From contig VWZX01010095.1 in assembly GCA_013399015.1 (NCBI GenBank), forward strand, positions 124,001 through 188,000: a stretch of DNA of 64,000 nucleotides, read 5' to 3'. This document shows positions 22,446 through 34,555 of the stretch, in pieces (the first letter of the stretch is position 1; each line of letters begins with the position of its first letter). The translations under genes and the position numbers were made by a program. Origin of the DNA: Galbula dea (lineage: Eukaryota > Chordata > Aves > Piciformes > Galbulidae). A model generated the notes under the pieces. It ran no database searches. It saw only the letters and a list, made by a program, of their open reading frames with translations, and was not told the DNA's origin.

Positions 22446-25400
22446 CGAAACACTTTGCTGTGTCTGCAGGTTATGACTGCATGTTTAACCACCTAATGTC
22501 TCTCTTTAACCAACCAGTACCTGCTTTACAACAGTGTTTTAAAGCAGGCTAGGGAAACATGGCCAAATTTCTCCAAACTGATTGATTCCACATGGCCCTT
22601 GAGGTCTACATTGGCCATGCTCAGATCTGATGAGGAGCTTTCATTCCTGAACCCCAGATGATCCATTGCTCCCACCTTCCTGGAAGATGCTGTTAATTAA
22701 ACCTGATCTGATGCTGTCAATATTTCACAATACTAATGATAACTCTGCTGTCCCTTCATCTCCCTTTGTGTCCTAGGCCATGCCCATGTGCTAAGGTTTC
22801 CTGTGGCAGGAATTTGAGGACAGGAAAAGCAATGACATACCTTTGTGTGGTTATCACTATGAACACGTGTGGAAGGAACCTTGTTGGGAGCTTTGTCCTA
22901 ATTTAGATTAGTTTGCATCATAATGGATTTCAGCAGTTGAATGTTTCAATTCAAATCAAACCTTTCCAAATCCTCTGTCTGCAGCCTCTGGATAGGAGCC
23001 AACCTGTTCAGAGAAACAAAAGAGGTGAGGGACACAGCACTGTCACAGGAAGGACAGCAGCAGGAGCAGCAAGACAGAGACAACACAATAATTGCAATAT
23101 GCTCATTCATATGCATAGAAAACTGTGGATGGGATTAATATTAAGCAGACCAACACAAGAAGCAAATCTTCTTTTCCCCCTGCCTTTCTAATTGCTTTCC
23201 ACTGTGTTATCTGGTTCCAAATACCAAACGAAGACCAATACTTAAACTTTCTCCTAATGCACCCTACTTTATCTACTACTTCTTTCCTACTCTAGTATTT
23301 CATTTTGCTGTCAGAACTGCATGTAGAAAAACCCTGCAATAATCAGGGACATTCAGTGGACTAATGAAATTTTGCTGCTGCCTGTGCTATGTTCTGCTGT
23401 TTTGACTATTAAGAGTTCTCTGCAAGAACAGGACCCATTCAGATGGTTTTTTCTGATCCTCAGTAACACACAGAGAATCACCCAAACAGAACAGGTCTAA
23501 CTAGGAAGGAAACAGGCACAGGGTTGATATCAAGTGTGTGAACCTTCTCATCAATTCTCCCAGCTACTAAGATCTCTGCTATGATTGAATTCCTATGCTG
23601 GAGTCTGTTTGCTTCTGTTCAGTAGTGCAACTCTGGCTCCTGCAGCACTTGAATGAATTTTGAAAGCTTTGAAAAATGGCATTTTTATGTTGTCAAATAG
23701 GAATGACTTTCCTTTGGCTAGTTCCCTTAATTAAAGGGAAGACACAGAGCCAAGGGCTGTGGCTGCAGCAGGAGTTGCAGTGACTTCCCTGGGCATGAGG
23801 GACATGTGTGAAAGAACAACCTTTGGGCTTTCAGTTACCTCTGGCTACTGCTTGGGAGCCAACAGGGTGGTGGAGATGCTTTTCTATCATGTTCTTTAGT
23901 CCTTCCCCACCCATGCAACGGCCATGGTCTTTTCAGAATTCTTCTAGCTAGGAAAGAATCAGGCAAAGAGCTGCTATTGAAGAGAATTATTTTGAAAAAC
24001 ACTCTAAAAAGACAGAGGAAGAGCTGTTAGCCTTCTAGCAGATGAATTTGCTTACCCTTCTGGCAGGAGGCTTTTGGCTAAGGGTTAGCCAGGTGATGAG
24101 TGGGCCTTTGTGGAGAGTGGGTAATTATGTGCTTCACATGGTTCTAAAAAAGACCTTTGAAATCCCAGTGCTTACCTCCAAAAGAAAGCAATTAATAAAG
24201 AGGACTCTTCAACCACAGAGAAACCACTGCAGCACTAATGAGCTGCACCACAACTTTTCCTTTTCTTCAGAGTGTGTCTACAGTTGTGGCTGGAGTTCTG
24301 GGCACTGCCACGGCACCAGTGCTGGCAGCTACCCTATGGCTTAAGAAAAGGCTAAGGAAAAGAAGAGTAAGCCATCAGTCTGACACCTTTCACCAGTGGT
24401 GGTCTCTTTAGAAATCATTTTGTGTGGAGATGTCAAAGTTCTTTGAAGAAAAGACTTGAAGCTCAGAGTTCCATTTCACTGGTGGTATGCAGAGCTGTCT
24501 CTGTGCTCTGAAACCCAGGTGAACCACTGTGGTGCCTGGAGGCTGAGCCATCCTCAGCAGGACTGGTAAGATCCCAATGTAGTCCTTCCCCTCAAGCTGC
24601 TAGCATTTAAAAGCAAATAAAATGTTTATGTTATAATGTGTGTAAAGACAAGAGCTGAAAGGAGTCATTCTTGCCTGTGTAAGGCTGCAGATCTTTGCTC
24701 AAAGCCAAGCTGCTGGGCTTGTCTCCATCTTAGTGCAGCTACTGGCAAATGCAATTGCCATTTTTTTGGTGAGAACAGAACTGAACTGTAGGCTGGGATT
24801 TAGCTCCTTATAGAAGGCAGTGCTCCTAGCACCTACACTAATATCAGAGGGAAAATTCATTTCAGTCAGAAGGCAAAAGAAGAAATTGGTATTTTTAGTA
24901 CAGTCAGAAGGCAATGAGAGAAGTGCAACAGAATAGAAATATTTGGTAAATGGAATACAAAAAGAAACCTTGTTCTTTAATGTCAGCTATTTACTGCTTC
25001 AGCTCAGTGATCATTTTATGGAGAAGGCAGTAATTTAATGTACTAATGCACCACAATGTCACAATGGGATTCCTATTTCTGGAGTCTTTTGTTATGATGA
25101 ATGGCATCTATTTTAGCAAAGAAATGGTATCCTTACATGAAGCCTGTTGTAGGTATTTTTATCCTGACTTTACTGACAGATTGAGACATAATGATATTTA
25201 AAAAGAAATCTGTATACAATGCTTAGAGCCTTACTCCCCAAAAACTGGGAAGTGCTGCCTCTGAAGGGATTGGATGTGGTGCCTGATGCAGATGCTTCAG
25301 CACTTGCACACCATAAGGTCTGCCATCTGCATTGAACTGTAAATACAAATAAGTAGGAGTTTCTTCTAATCAGATGCTGGGGTTTTTTACCTTTGCAGTC

Positions 25401-27068
25401 ATCAGAAGAAGGAAGTGTCTAGCCCTGCTGGATGGTTGCAAGCTCTTCCTTCTTCAGTCTGGTCTGTGTTTGAAGGCTTACAGTTCTGCAGGAACCAAGA
25501 TTTGCTGCTGCCCTAGGAAGTCTCTGGATGTCTTCTCATGTCCTCCTGTAGGGGTAGCAGGAGATTGGGTGGCACATTGAAAGGGCAGTCAAGATGAAAG
25601 CCTCCAAGGCTTATCTTCCCTGCAAAAATCTCCTCCTACTGCCATGAGGAGAGAAAAACTGCCAGAAGTTTGATTGCACCTTCCTGCAGCTTGATGCAAC
25701 AGCTACTTAAGCAAGAAGCTAAATGCAGTTTGATTGGAAAGGCATCAGAGACGTAACACTACCAAAGAATGAGATGCCAGAGACAGGACTGACTGCAAAC
25801 AGTGTCAGCTAGTGGGGAGCAGAGGAGCAGCTTCATCTGTGCTGGAAGGCTGAGTCACTTCACCACTGATCAGGGGCAGACCTGGGTGATGCCTTGTGCA
25901 GGCACCTGGGAAGCAGAACCTTCTGCACCTGGCCTTCCTGGCTGCCCAAGAGTCACAAAAGACAACTCTAGTGAACTAAAGAGCAAGGGGCACTGGAAGG
26001 AGGAAAGAAAAAGACAATAGAAAGACAAAGAGGGTGGCTGAGCATAACTCTTAGCTAGCTGCCCCTTCTGCCTTCAGCAGTAACAATGTAGACAGAGCTC
26101 ATGAGACTGAAGGTGAATCTTCAGCCCCTCCTGATGGGCAGCAGATGCTCAGAGAAAGCTGCCCTAGGGCTGCCCTGTCACAGGAGGCTTTGCCACCATC
26201 CTTTTGTGGTCTTTCATTTTATTTGCTATCTCAGCTTGGGGTTCCCAATCACCCCAAGTGTATTTTGGCTTTATTAGCTGGCTCAGACATTTAAACATTG
26301 GGAAGTCAGTAACTTTTCCTCTGCCCCTTGACTTGTAAGTTTTTCTCTTTTCTTTTTCATCTTCTTCACCCTTTCCTTTTCCTTTTTCTCCAGAAAAGCT
26401 CCCAAAGATGCTAAACCTTGTGATGTAAATGAAGCCTTCAGGCCTGCCCTCTTCTAGAAGATGCCAGAAGAATATTTGCACCCCTAGGAGCTGTCTGGTA
26501 GGCAGGGGCATGTTTCTCTTTTAGGCCTCAGGTACAGCAGATATCTTCATTTTCTTCATCTCCAGCCCAGAGGGATTTAAGGCTTGTCCATTACCAGGAC
26601 TTGACCTTTTAAGGTGATGTCTACATTAGCAATTGCTGCAGTACAAGAAGAGCATGTCTGAAAGGCAAAAATAGCTGATGCTGAGGACCTGATACCTGCA
26701 CTGTGCAAGCTCAGGGGAGCTTTACTTCATAACTGCAGTATTTTCCCAGAAATTAGACACTCATTTGTGACTGGAATGCTTTAAGGGTGCCTCCATTGTC
26801 TGTAATTTAATGTCTTAATTTCATATGAAAGAAACACTTAGTTGACTCGCAGAGAGACCACTTCACCCTGCCAACCAAATCAAGAACTCATCTAGAAGCC
26901 ATACAAGTCCCCAAAGTAATGTAACTGAGATCTTCCCATAGTGATATTTTCCTCATTTCACACTCAGCTGGTGACACAGGTCCCCAGCCTTTATGAAACT
27001 TATGTCTGCTTCTTGTTGGTCAGATCATGGTGGTAAAAAGCACCCTTCCCATGAGCAGTGATCTCACA

Positions 27069-27088
27069 GGGTTAGGGTTGGGGTTAGG
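27069..27088 (+). repeat. Short interstitial telomere-like sequence
   Basis: GGGTTA GGGTTG GGGTTA GG: three hexamers of the vertebrate telomere repeat with one A to G change. At this length it could be chance or a scar of double-strand break repair. Confidence 0.6.
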
Positions 27089-28169
27089 ACTCGGGCAACA
27101 CCTCTGAATAAGGATGTCCTGGGAGTGTTTCCCTGCTTTCCTCTCCTTTTTAGTCTATTTTTTGGGGGTTTTTTTCACATGTTACTGTCCTTTCTGTTGT
27201 CTTACTGAAAATTTTGCTGAACACAAAAAGGGCAGGCAATTCAGGGGGAAGAATTAGTCCAACTAAGATGAAGTAAGTTACTAGTCCAGATAAAAAGATA
27301 CCTTCACAATAATTCAGTTAAAACAAAGGAGACATTAATCATGCAGCTAAAACACCACGGTGTGGGCCACTCCAAGCTAGAGCTGCCCTTCTCACCCTGG
27401 CTTTTTGTACCTCTCTGGTAAACCCTGGCTTTCTGGGTGTGCAGACCTGTTTGATTTAGACAAGAGAGCAGCTGCCCCAGTGTCCCAAGTTCCCTTCCCA
27501 AACAGATTGATATTGAGGGTGCTGGTTTGTTCTGATCCTTCTCTGGTTTGGGGTTTGCAGGAGGTTATTTTTGTACTGCTTTTATTCCACAGTATAATAT
27601 CATGCTAACTCATGGTCACTTGTGGTTATTCATGGTCATTTTTTGCTTCCCCTAGGTCATTGGTGGAGTTTTCTGTGTGTGGTAGGACTGTTTTACCATG
27701 TATACCATGAGAAACCATGATCATACCCCTCAGTTAAACAAGATGGAACAAATCCTTCATTGAGACTGAGGGATAAGGGTAGTGCATAAGGCACCTGGTT
27801 AAACTACAGCCAGCTGAGTGGTTTTAATGTTAGCCTTTAGCTATTTACCTGCTTGCTGAAGCATCATGCAAAAAAAGGTGAAGCCAAGTGTCCAGGTTAG
27901 GCTAAACCCTTGCAATCTGTGGCTTGATGACAAACCCTGTGCTACTGTGCTCCACTACAGTGTCAGGGTCTCCAGTGTGCTGAGGCAGAAATTCAACTCT
28001 AGGCAAGTCAGCTCACCTACAAAATATCCACTGGTAGAACAGCTTCCAGACTTGCAAGAGCACAAAGTAAAAACTAACAACTGGAAGCTGTTTGATCTGT
28101 CCTTGATTTACAGCTTTCAAAGGGTTTATAATAGCTCTTTTCTAGTCCCTGGTGCTCTGTTTCTGCTCT

Positions 28170-28190
28170 CACACACACACATGCACACAC
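28170..28190. repeat. Short (CA)n microsatellite
   Basis: A CA run interrupted once by TG (…ACACACATGCACACAC…). Confidence 0.85.
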
Positions 28191-28574
28191 AAAACCCTTC
28201 ATCTTCTGATGCCAGAGACTACTGGGATTCATTAGTGAGAGTATTCATCTTGTTGAGGATGCATTAATAGCATTCACTGTAAGTATTAATCTGCAGTTGT
28301 CAAGTGATAATTGCAGGAGATGGTGATTGCATCAACCTTCACCAAGTTCAGCAGATGGAAAGGTCCTTGCACACTTGCTTCAGGCACTTGCAGCTGCCAA
28401 GAGCAGTTTTGTCTTTTCAATCAGGTTCAAAACCTGTGACACATTTCAGATCACAAAAACTGTAAAACTTGCCCTTTTCTTGCTTCCTAACTGCTGATAA
28501 AAGTCATTTTTTGAAACTGCTCCCCCCCAACACAGGTCTGGTGGGCTACAGTATTCCTAGATCCCATATGATAG

Positions 28575-29050
28575 AGGAGAGAACTATTTGTAGCTAGAAT
28601 GCTGTTGGTAACACACCAACATTTTGGCTGCCACTGAGTGGTGCTTGCACAGTATCAAGGTTGTCTGTCTAACCCTTCTGACTCCCAAAGGCCAGTGGGC
28701 TGGAGGTAAGAAAGGGGTTGGGAAGGGACACAGCCAGGACAACTAACCCAAGCTGTTCCATACCCATTTCATACCCATTACCAAGGCATTTGTCTTCCAA
28801 AGCAACCACTGCACATATCAAGGCTCTACTTCCCAGGAAGGGACTGAATGTCACCTCCTAATGGGAGGTAGAAAATAAATTGGTTTTGTTTTTCTTTGCT
28901 TCCTCATGTGCTCTTTTCTTTCTTTATTAAACTACCTTCCCCTCAACCCATGAGTTTTTCATCTCATTTTCTTCCCTGTCCTGCTGAGGAGAGGGAATAA
29001 AAGAGTGGCTTAGTAGGCACCTGCTGGCCAGTCAAGGCTAACCCACCACA
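28575..29050 (+). mobile_element. Solo LTR of an avian ERVL-type endogenous retrovirus
   Basis: The order of landmarks matches a recalled avian ERVL LTR: GTTGGTAACACACCAACATT; TGCTTGCACAGTATCAAGG; GGGAAGGGACACAGCCAGGA; CATTTGTCTTCC; a polyadenylation-like ATTAAA at 28926-28931 followed by CTCAACCCATGAG; GAGTGGCTTAGTAGGCAC; and the end GCTAACCCACCACA at 29050, fitting the usual CA terminus. No gag, pol, env or primer-binding site follows, so only an LTR remains, probably after recombination between two LTRs. The 5' terminus (expected TG) is eroded and I cannot place it or a target-site duplication. The position of the ATTAAA relative to the CA end supports plus orientation. Confidence 0.8.
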
Positions 29051-31944
29051 AAAATCAGATGAATCATGCCCTAGAAGCACCTGTTTCTTCCAGGGAAGAA
29101 GCAGCCTAGCTAAGCAATTCAGACATGAACATGTACACTGGGGTAAGCTGAAACTCACCATCTACACCCATTCCAACTTCCTGAAGAAGAGCTGGGTCTC
29201 CTTATCTCTGCTTTCAACTCCTCTTAATTCATGATGTGAACTATCCTTCTGCAGGTATGGCAGCAGATCCTCTTGTGTCAGCAGGATTGTTCTCCTGCTC
29301 CCAGCTAGAAGCAACTGCAGGAGCTGGATGTGGCTGATTGCTGTGGATGATTAGGACTCTCTGCCTCAGTTTCCCTGTGTGGAAGAAGTGTTGATTCATA
29401 CTTAGCAGCCAGTGAAGCCAATTGCTGGAAAATGTTACTCTGATTCTTCCCAGAAAAAATTACCTGTATTTGCCCAAGACAGAGGGTCTCATTTCTTCCA
29501 GAAATTTCATGGTAAATGTTTATTCTTAGACATGTTTTTAATTAAAGTCAAGCAGCCTTTTCATTTAGAGCTTAGGAGGGGAACATCTTCTCTTTTTTAA
29601 TCATTCCAGTCTGTTAGTCCAGTTGCTACCTGACATTATTTCTCCACAGATTAAACCAGTCTGTCACTATGGTCCTCATAAGAAGAAACAGGTAATAACC
29701 AACTCCTGACACCCACATACAAGCTTTCTTTTAGCTAAACTCCAGAAAGAAATGGAATACTGAGAAGCAGAGGCTTGAATGTCAGCAAACAGGAATCCAG
29801 TTCACTGACAATTTCCAAGGACTCTTTGAGCAAAAGAGAAGGACAAGGACTGGTCTCTGGGAAATGTTTCTGGTAATGCTGGAGTCTGAATGGCATTCAA
29901 GGAGACCAGTTTGCAATTTCCCTTATGCAGCCAGCTGTGAAGTTTTCATTTCTAGGGTAGTTTTTTTCATCAGTTCCTTAATTAAAAGTAATCAGAAGGC
30001 TGCTAAACATTTTGTTGTCTCATATTAGAAACCCACATGCAAATTATAGCTTAGAACAGCAATTTTATTCCTTCAGTAAGCAATAGTTGCCTTGCAGTTT
30101 CAGCCTTGGAAGTCACTGTAAGATTCTACAACAATGCAAAGCAACCTCCTCATCCCCAGGTTTCAGCACCCAAGATATCCTTTGGGTATGCCCTGAGAAG
30201 CTCTACCAGCATGAACTTAGCAACATGAAGAGAGACCAAATCACACAGAGATGGTGACTAGGTTTAACAGTGTCTTACCCTAGAGATGCTGACTCTGCTG
30301 CCAAGCCTGAGTTTAGAAAAGCACCATATAGATATTCCCTATATTTGGGCTTGTGTCACTGGATTGTACCCAGCTATAAACTCAGGAATTTGAGGAGACC
30401 ACCACAGCAAAGCCCTCTAGCAGCAATGCTGTATGACCACCCATGGCCCTCTGCTGGGTTACAGACAGACAGGCTGTGGAAAAGAGTCATCTCTCTAACG
30501 AAAAAGAGAGTTCCCTACCCCACTCACAAGCTGCATCTCCTGCTGCCTGCACAGGGGAGGAAAGGCTGGGAAGTTTACCCTGCCTGCAGAATCTCACATG
30601 TTGTTCAGAGTGTCTCTTGTGCAAATAGCTCTTCTCTGACTGAAAGACTCTCCTAGCACTTCACAGCTCGGCTGCCTGGGGAACTTCTCACTTCCATCCT
30701 AGCTAAGTGCATGCTACCCCACCCAGCCTGGCCTTTTACCTTACCAGCTCTCCTCAAGCACTGATGTTTCCAAGGTGAAGCATTCCAACCTACAGACTTG
30801 CTGCAGACTGGCTTCCAGCTGTTAATGGTTGAAACGTGCCCAGCTTGGGGGAGAATAAGTGCCTCTAGCATCCCCCACTCTGGCAAAATGGCAAAGGTAG
30901 AGAGGTGAATTTATGGTTGCCATGTCTGCACCCTCTGTCAGTCCCAGTCCTAGCAAGATGATGCCTTTACCAGCCTGCAGCAGATGATGAGCATGATCTC
31001 ATCAAAGCATGCAGAATGTGTTTATCCACTTAAACAGTTTGCTTCCTTCAACAAATATTTAACCCACAGAAACTGCAGGCATTGAATATTTCCAAAACTA
31101 GACTCCTTCTTGCATTCATGAATCAACAGTGGTCTGCTTCTATGCCATTGCCTCTTCTATTCAAAAGCAATGTATTAGGTGAGTTTAGACCCCAGTTTTG
31201 GGCCATAATTTATGTTCACAATTAGGTGTCATACAAATTAAATTGGCTAAATCAAATGATGTTAATATTTGCAATTCAGAAAACAAATAATATGCTAATG
31301 AAGGTATCAGATAAAGACAGAGGAATTTATCTTCCCAAACATATATAAGAAATTCTTTTTTGATGTAAAATGGTCTTTCGGAGACTGTGATTGAAGAAGA
31401 CATCTGTTACTCAGGCAAATGAGCACACATTTAAGATAAGCCACTGGCATCAACTGATTTAAGGTATGGGATATAAAAGAGTGTTTATCTGCTCAGTGGT
31501 TGAGGACCTCTCTTTCCATATAACTCCTTAGAAGCAGCTTTACCAAGGAAAATAAGTGGCAGTGACAGTACTCATTCTGTGAGCAAAGCTGCCTGAACAA
31601 CCTACAGCTGCAGGCCTAAAGGAGAAAAAAACTCATTTTAAATTGCCTAAATGATGACAGTCTTTTAATCCAAGCTACAGAACCAAAATGTGTGGCCAAA
31701 CCCCCAAATCTAGATGTAAAGAGCTCTCTAGTGCCTTCTGGCATGGGAACTACCCACATGCTATATTTAGGACCACTTCTTGAGCAGCATCATGGCTTCA
31801 GCCACAGAAATGCAATTTCTGACTTGAAAATAATGCTGTGCAAATAACTGTGTTTGCTCCTGAAGGGAAGAAGAGACAAATCACATTTTCTAAGAGCTCT
31901 TAAACAGCTTTTAAGGTGTTCAGAGGGGTTGGAGTTTCCATACT
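29051..31944. other. Unique non-coding DNA, no known gene
   Basis: CTCTGCCTCAGTTTCCCTG near 29358 is a possible MIR 3' scrap. A consensus octamer ATGCAAAT lies at 30037-30044. The 128-codon frame at 30270-30656 has no recognisable domain, and I treat it as chance. Confidence 0.45.
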
Positions 31945-32076
31945 GTGAGTTAATCAAAATCCACCTAGATATGGCCCTAAACTACCTCCTCTGGAGGACC
32001 CTGCTTTAAGCAGAGGGAGTGGACTGAGAGTCTTCAGAGGTCTAGTCCAATTTCAGCTATTCTATGATTTTATTCT
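31945..32076 (+). mobile_element. CR1 LINE 3' tail (first of two in tandem)
   Basis: AAAATCCACCTAGATATGGC, then CTCTGGAGGACCCTGCTTTA AGCAGAGGGAGTGGACT, then CAGAGGTC, then CAGCTATTCTATGATTTT. This is the 3' untranslated end of CR1 including the terminal ATTCTATG unit that serves as the reverse-transcription start site. It is 5'-truncated, as most CR1 copies are. Confidence 0.85.
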
Positions 32077-32099
32077 TTTACATTCAAGCCAAATTTTTA

Positions 32100-32405
32100 T
32101 GCTGAACTCAAGAATGCTGGTGAGGGACTTTTTAGGGTGCCAGGTAATTATAGGGCTAGGGGGAATGGATGCAAACCAGAGGAGGGGAGGTTTAGATTGG
32201 ATATGAGGAGGAAGTTCTTCCCTGTGAGGGTGGGGAGACACTGGAACAGGTTGCCCAGAGAGGCTGTGGAAGCTTTTAAGGCCAGGCTGGCTGGGGCTGT
32301 GGGCAACCTGATCTAGTGGGAGGTGTCCTTGACAGGCAGGGGGATTGGAACTAGATGATCTTTAAGGTCCCTTCCAACTCTGGTGATTCTAGGATTCTAT
32401 GATTT
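32100..32405 (+). mobile_element. CR1 LINE 3' tail (second of two in tandem)
   Basis: This is a better-preserved CR1 3' end. It reads GGTGAGGGACTTTTTAGGG, AGGAGGAAGTTCTTCCCTGT, GAGACACTGGAACAGGTTGC CCAGAGAGGCTGTGG, CAACCTGATCTAGTGGGAG and GATCTTTAAGGTCCCTTCCA ACTC, and ends GGATTCTATGATTT. It covers the C-terminal end of ORF2 and the 3' UTR. It is of a different subfamily from the tail 25 bases upstream. Confidence 0.95.
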
Positions 32406-34528
32406 TTCAAATGAGAGAACAAAGAACTGAAGAACTGTTTCTTGAAACCCAGAATGAAGCAGAGCTGAGAGAAATTCAGTTATGAGTAATCATAAAGCAC
32501 CAGTTACACATTGAAAATGACTGCAGATAATTTAAAGCTTTCTAGAAGATTTTGGGGGGATATATTTCTCTCTCTTTTTTTTTTTTCTTCTTAAATTTTC
32601 ATTGCTTGCTGTTCTAAAACCTGTGAATGTTTTTCTTTTGCCTCTTCTTTTTATCTGCACTTTATTGTCCTCTGGTAGGATTTGTTTATTGTGAAGTTTC
32701 AGTTATTAAATCCAAAAGGATATAGAATTGCCTTAGGATGAAACCTTCAGAGCCATTTTGTACATGACAGAGATTAGAAAGCGGAGAGGGAAAAAGCTCC
32801 AGCTTCACAAGAAACAGTTTGTGCAGCTGCTTTGAAGTTTTGATACTATTTAAGTCTTTTTGTAACTAACAGTTAGCCAGCCTGCTGTTATTGATCCTGT
32901 TTGCTATTAGAGGGCTGCCCACAAAAGCAACATAGTTTAAGAGCTGTAGGAACAATTATTTGCACTCTTACAAGGTTTACCATCAAAACGGTGCCCTATT
33001 GCTTCTCTTTCCTGGGGTGACAGTAGAAAATTACCTGAGCAGGTTCTGGGACATTCAAAGATGGTTAGGGAGATGTTTTCAATCCAACCATTCTTGTGGC
33101 TGTGGAAGATTTCTGCAGCATCCCTTCAAGGAAACACAACCTGGCATAGAAAGTCTTTGGAGAAACAAAAAAGGGATCCCAAATTCACTGAGTGAAGGTC
33201 AGAGATTTAATGTGGATTACAGGTTTTCAGGCTGGAAGGGGCTGAAGACATTAGAATACTAGAGAAGTGCAAGGGACAAAATCTATTTGGTAATAGCAGA
33301 TGTGGGAAATGGCTGATATGAGTGAGAAATGTGTCATGATGGAAAACACTGAAAAAGAAACCCAAACCAGGAGGTTTTTGGCTTCTTAAATAATATGGAA
33401 ATATCAAACAGATTCAAAAAGATTCAGACAACAAAAGGGGAGAGATAGTCCTTTAAAGAGTCAATCTAGTTCTTACCAATATTGTTTTAAATGAAACATT
33501 ATCTTTACAACAGAAACCACTTTTTTTGTCATTCTAATGTGGACTTTTAAAAGAAAAAAAAAAGGGATTAAATGAACTGGAAATCTATAAAAGAAACTTT
33601 TAAAAATGTATTTCAAAGGCTTCCTTGATTCAGTGTTTTGGTTTCTGTTGGAAAGAGTTTACAATGAGACAAGGATTATCCCTTAGCTGTTTGGTAAGGC
33701 AGGCAAAGCAAAGTGCCATGATTTACAAGTAACTAGTGAGGAAAAGGAGCTAGGAAGGAAAAGGTGTTCCTAGTGTTTATAGGTATCAGGATAATGAAGG
33801 AATATCCAGGCTATGCTCTGAGGAGATTTAACACAAGAAAAGGCATTACAATGACAATGAAAAATGGCCTTAAAATGAGATTATCTTGCAATGGTAGAAT
33901 AAACACCCTTTTTTGTCCTCGAGTGAGGCAATATCACCCCTGGAGTGGCAGGAACCAGGCTTTGCCTGTATGACAAGTACATATGACCCATCAAGAAAAG
34001 GTCCCTCAAGTGAATCTAACCTGGAACAGAACACCTTGTAGACAAGAGAACAACAGCATTAATGCTTCTCATCCTATCTTCTACAATTTTCTTAAAGGCA
34101 AGCCAAGGCAAAATGACCTCAGTGAGATTCTTGTCAGACAGGAATCTCAGGAAGTTACACCAGTAGTTAAATGTAAGAGGTTTCTCCAGTGCAGTTCCTC
34201 CAGGAGCCTACTCACTACCCAGGACCTAACCACACTTCTGTCATCCTTGTGAATATGGATAGAGATTGACTCTTCAGCTGGTGCAAATGGAAGGAACTGG
34301 GACTGAAATTATATGTAACCCTGATAAACTGAACAGTGGCCTGGCAACTTAGGACAGACTTCAGAAAAATACTGAATTTTAATAGGAATTATTAGCTTTG
34401 CAAGCACCAAATAGGGGGGAAATGCTTAGGAAACTCTTCAAGACTACAAGAGTCTGAAAGAGCCATGAGTCATGCAAAAGTCAACAATCCAGTCTGCAGG
34501 GCACATGAAGCAATCTTGCTGCTCTCTG

Positions 34529-34555
34529 TATATATATATCCTGCTGTATATATAT
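34529..34555. repeat. Duplicated CTGTATATATAT microsatellite
   Basis: Two TATATATA runs, each preceded by CTG, separated by CCTGC. Confidence 0.8.

Larger units (their letters stand above)
21437..28574. other. Unique non-coding DNA, no known gene
   Basis: The stretch contains a short hairpin (22407-22445), a 52-base pyrimidine-rich tract with a strong acceptor-like end (26340-26393), a telomere-like 20-mer (27069-27088) and a small CA repeat (28170-28190). The longest open frame, 27866-28267, runs across the CA repeat and shows no domain; I regard it as chance. Confidence 0.45.

Noticed and set aside
27866..28267. 133-codon plus-strand frame
   Set aside because: It crosses a CA microsatellite (giving an HTHMHTQ stretch) and has no recognisable family.
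30270..30656. 128-codon plus-strand frame
   Set aside because: No domain, no convincing promoter or splice context, and another frame is open over the same bases. The length is within chance for CpG-poor DNA of 64 kb.
33220..33250. CAGGCTGGAAGGGGCTG resembling a CR1 end
   Set aside because: The following bases do not continue the CR1 pattern, and no terminal octamer is present.
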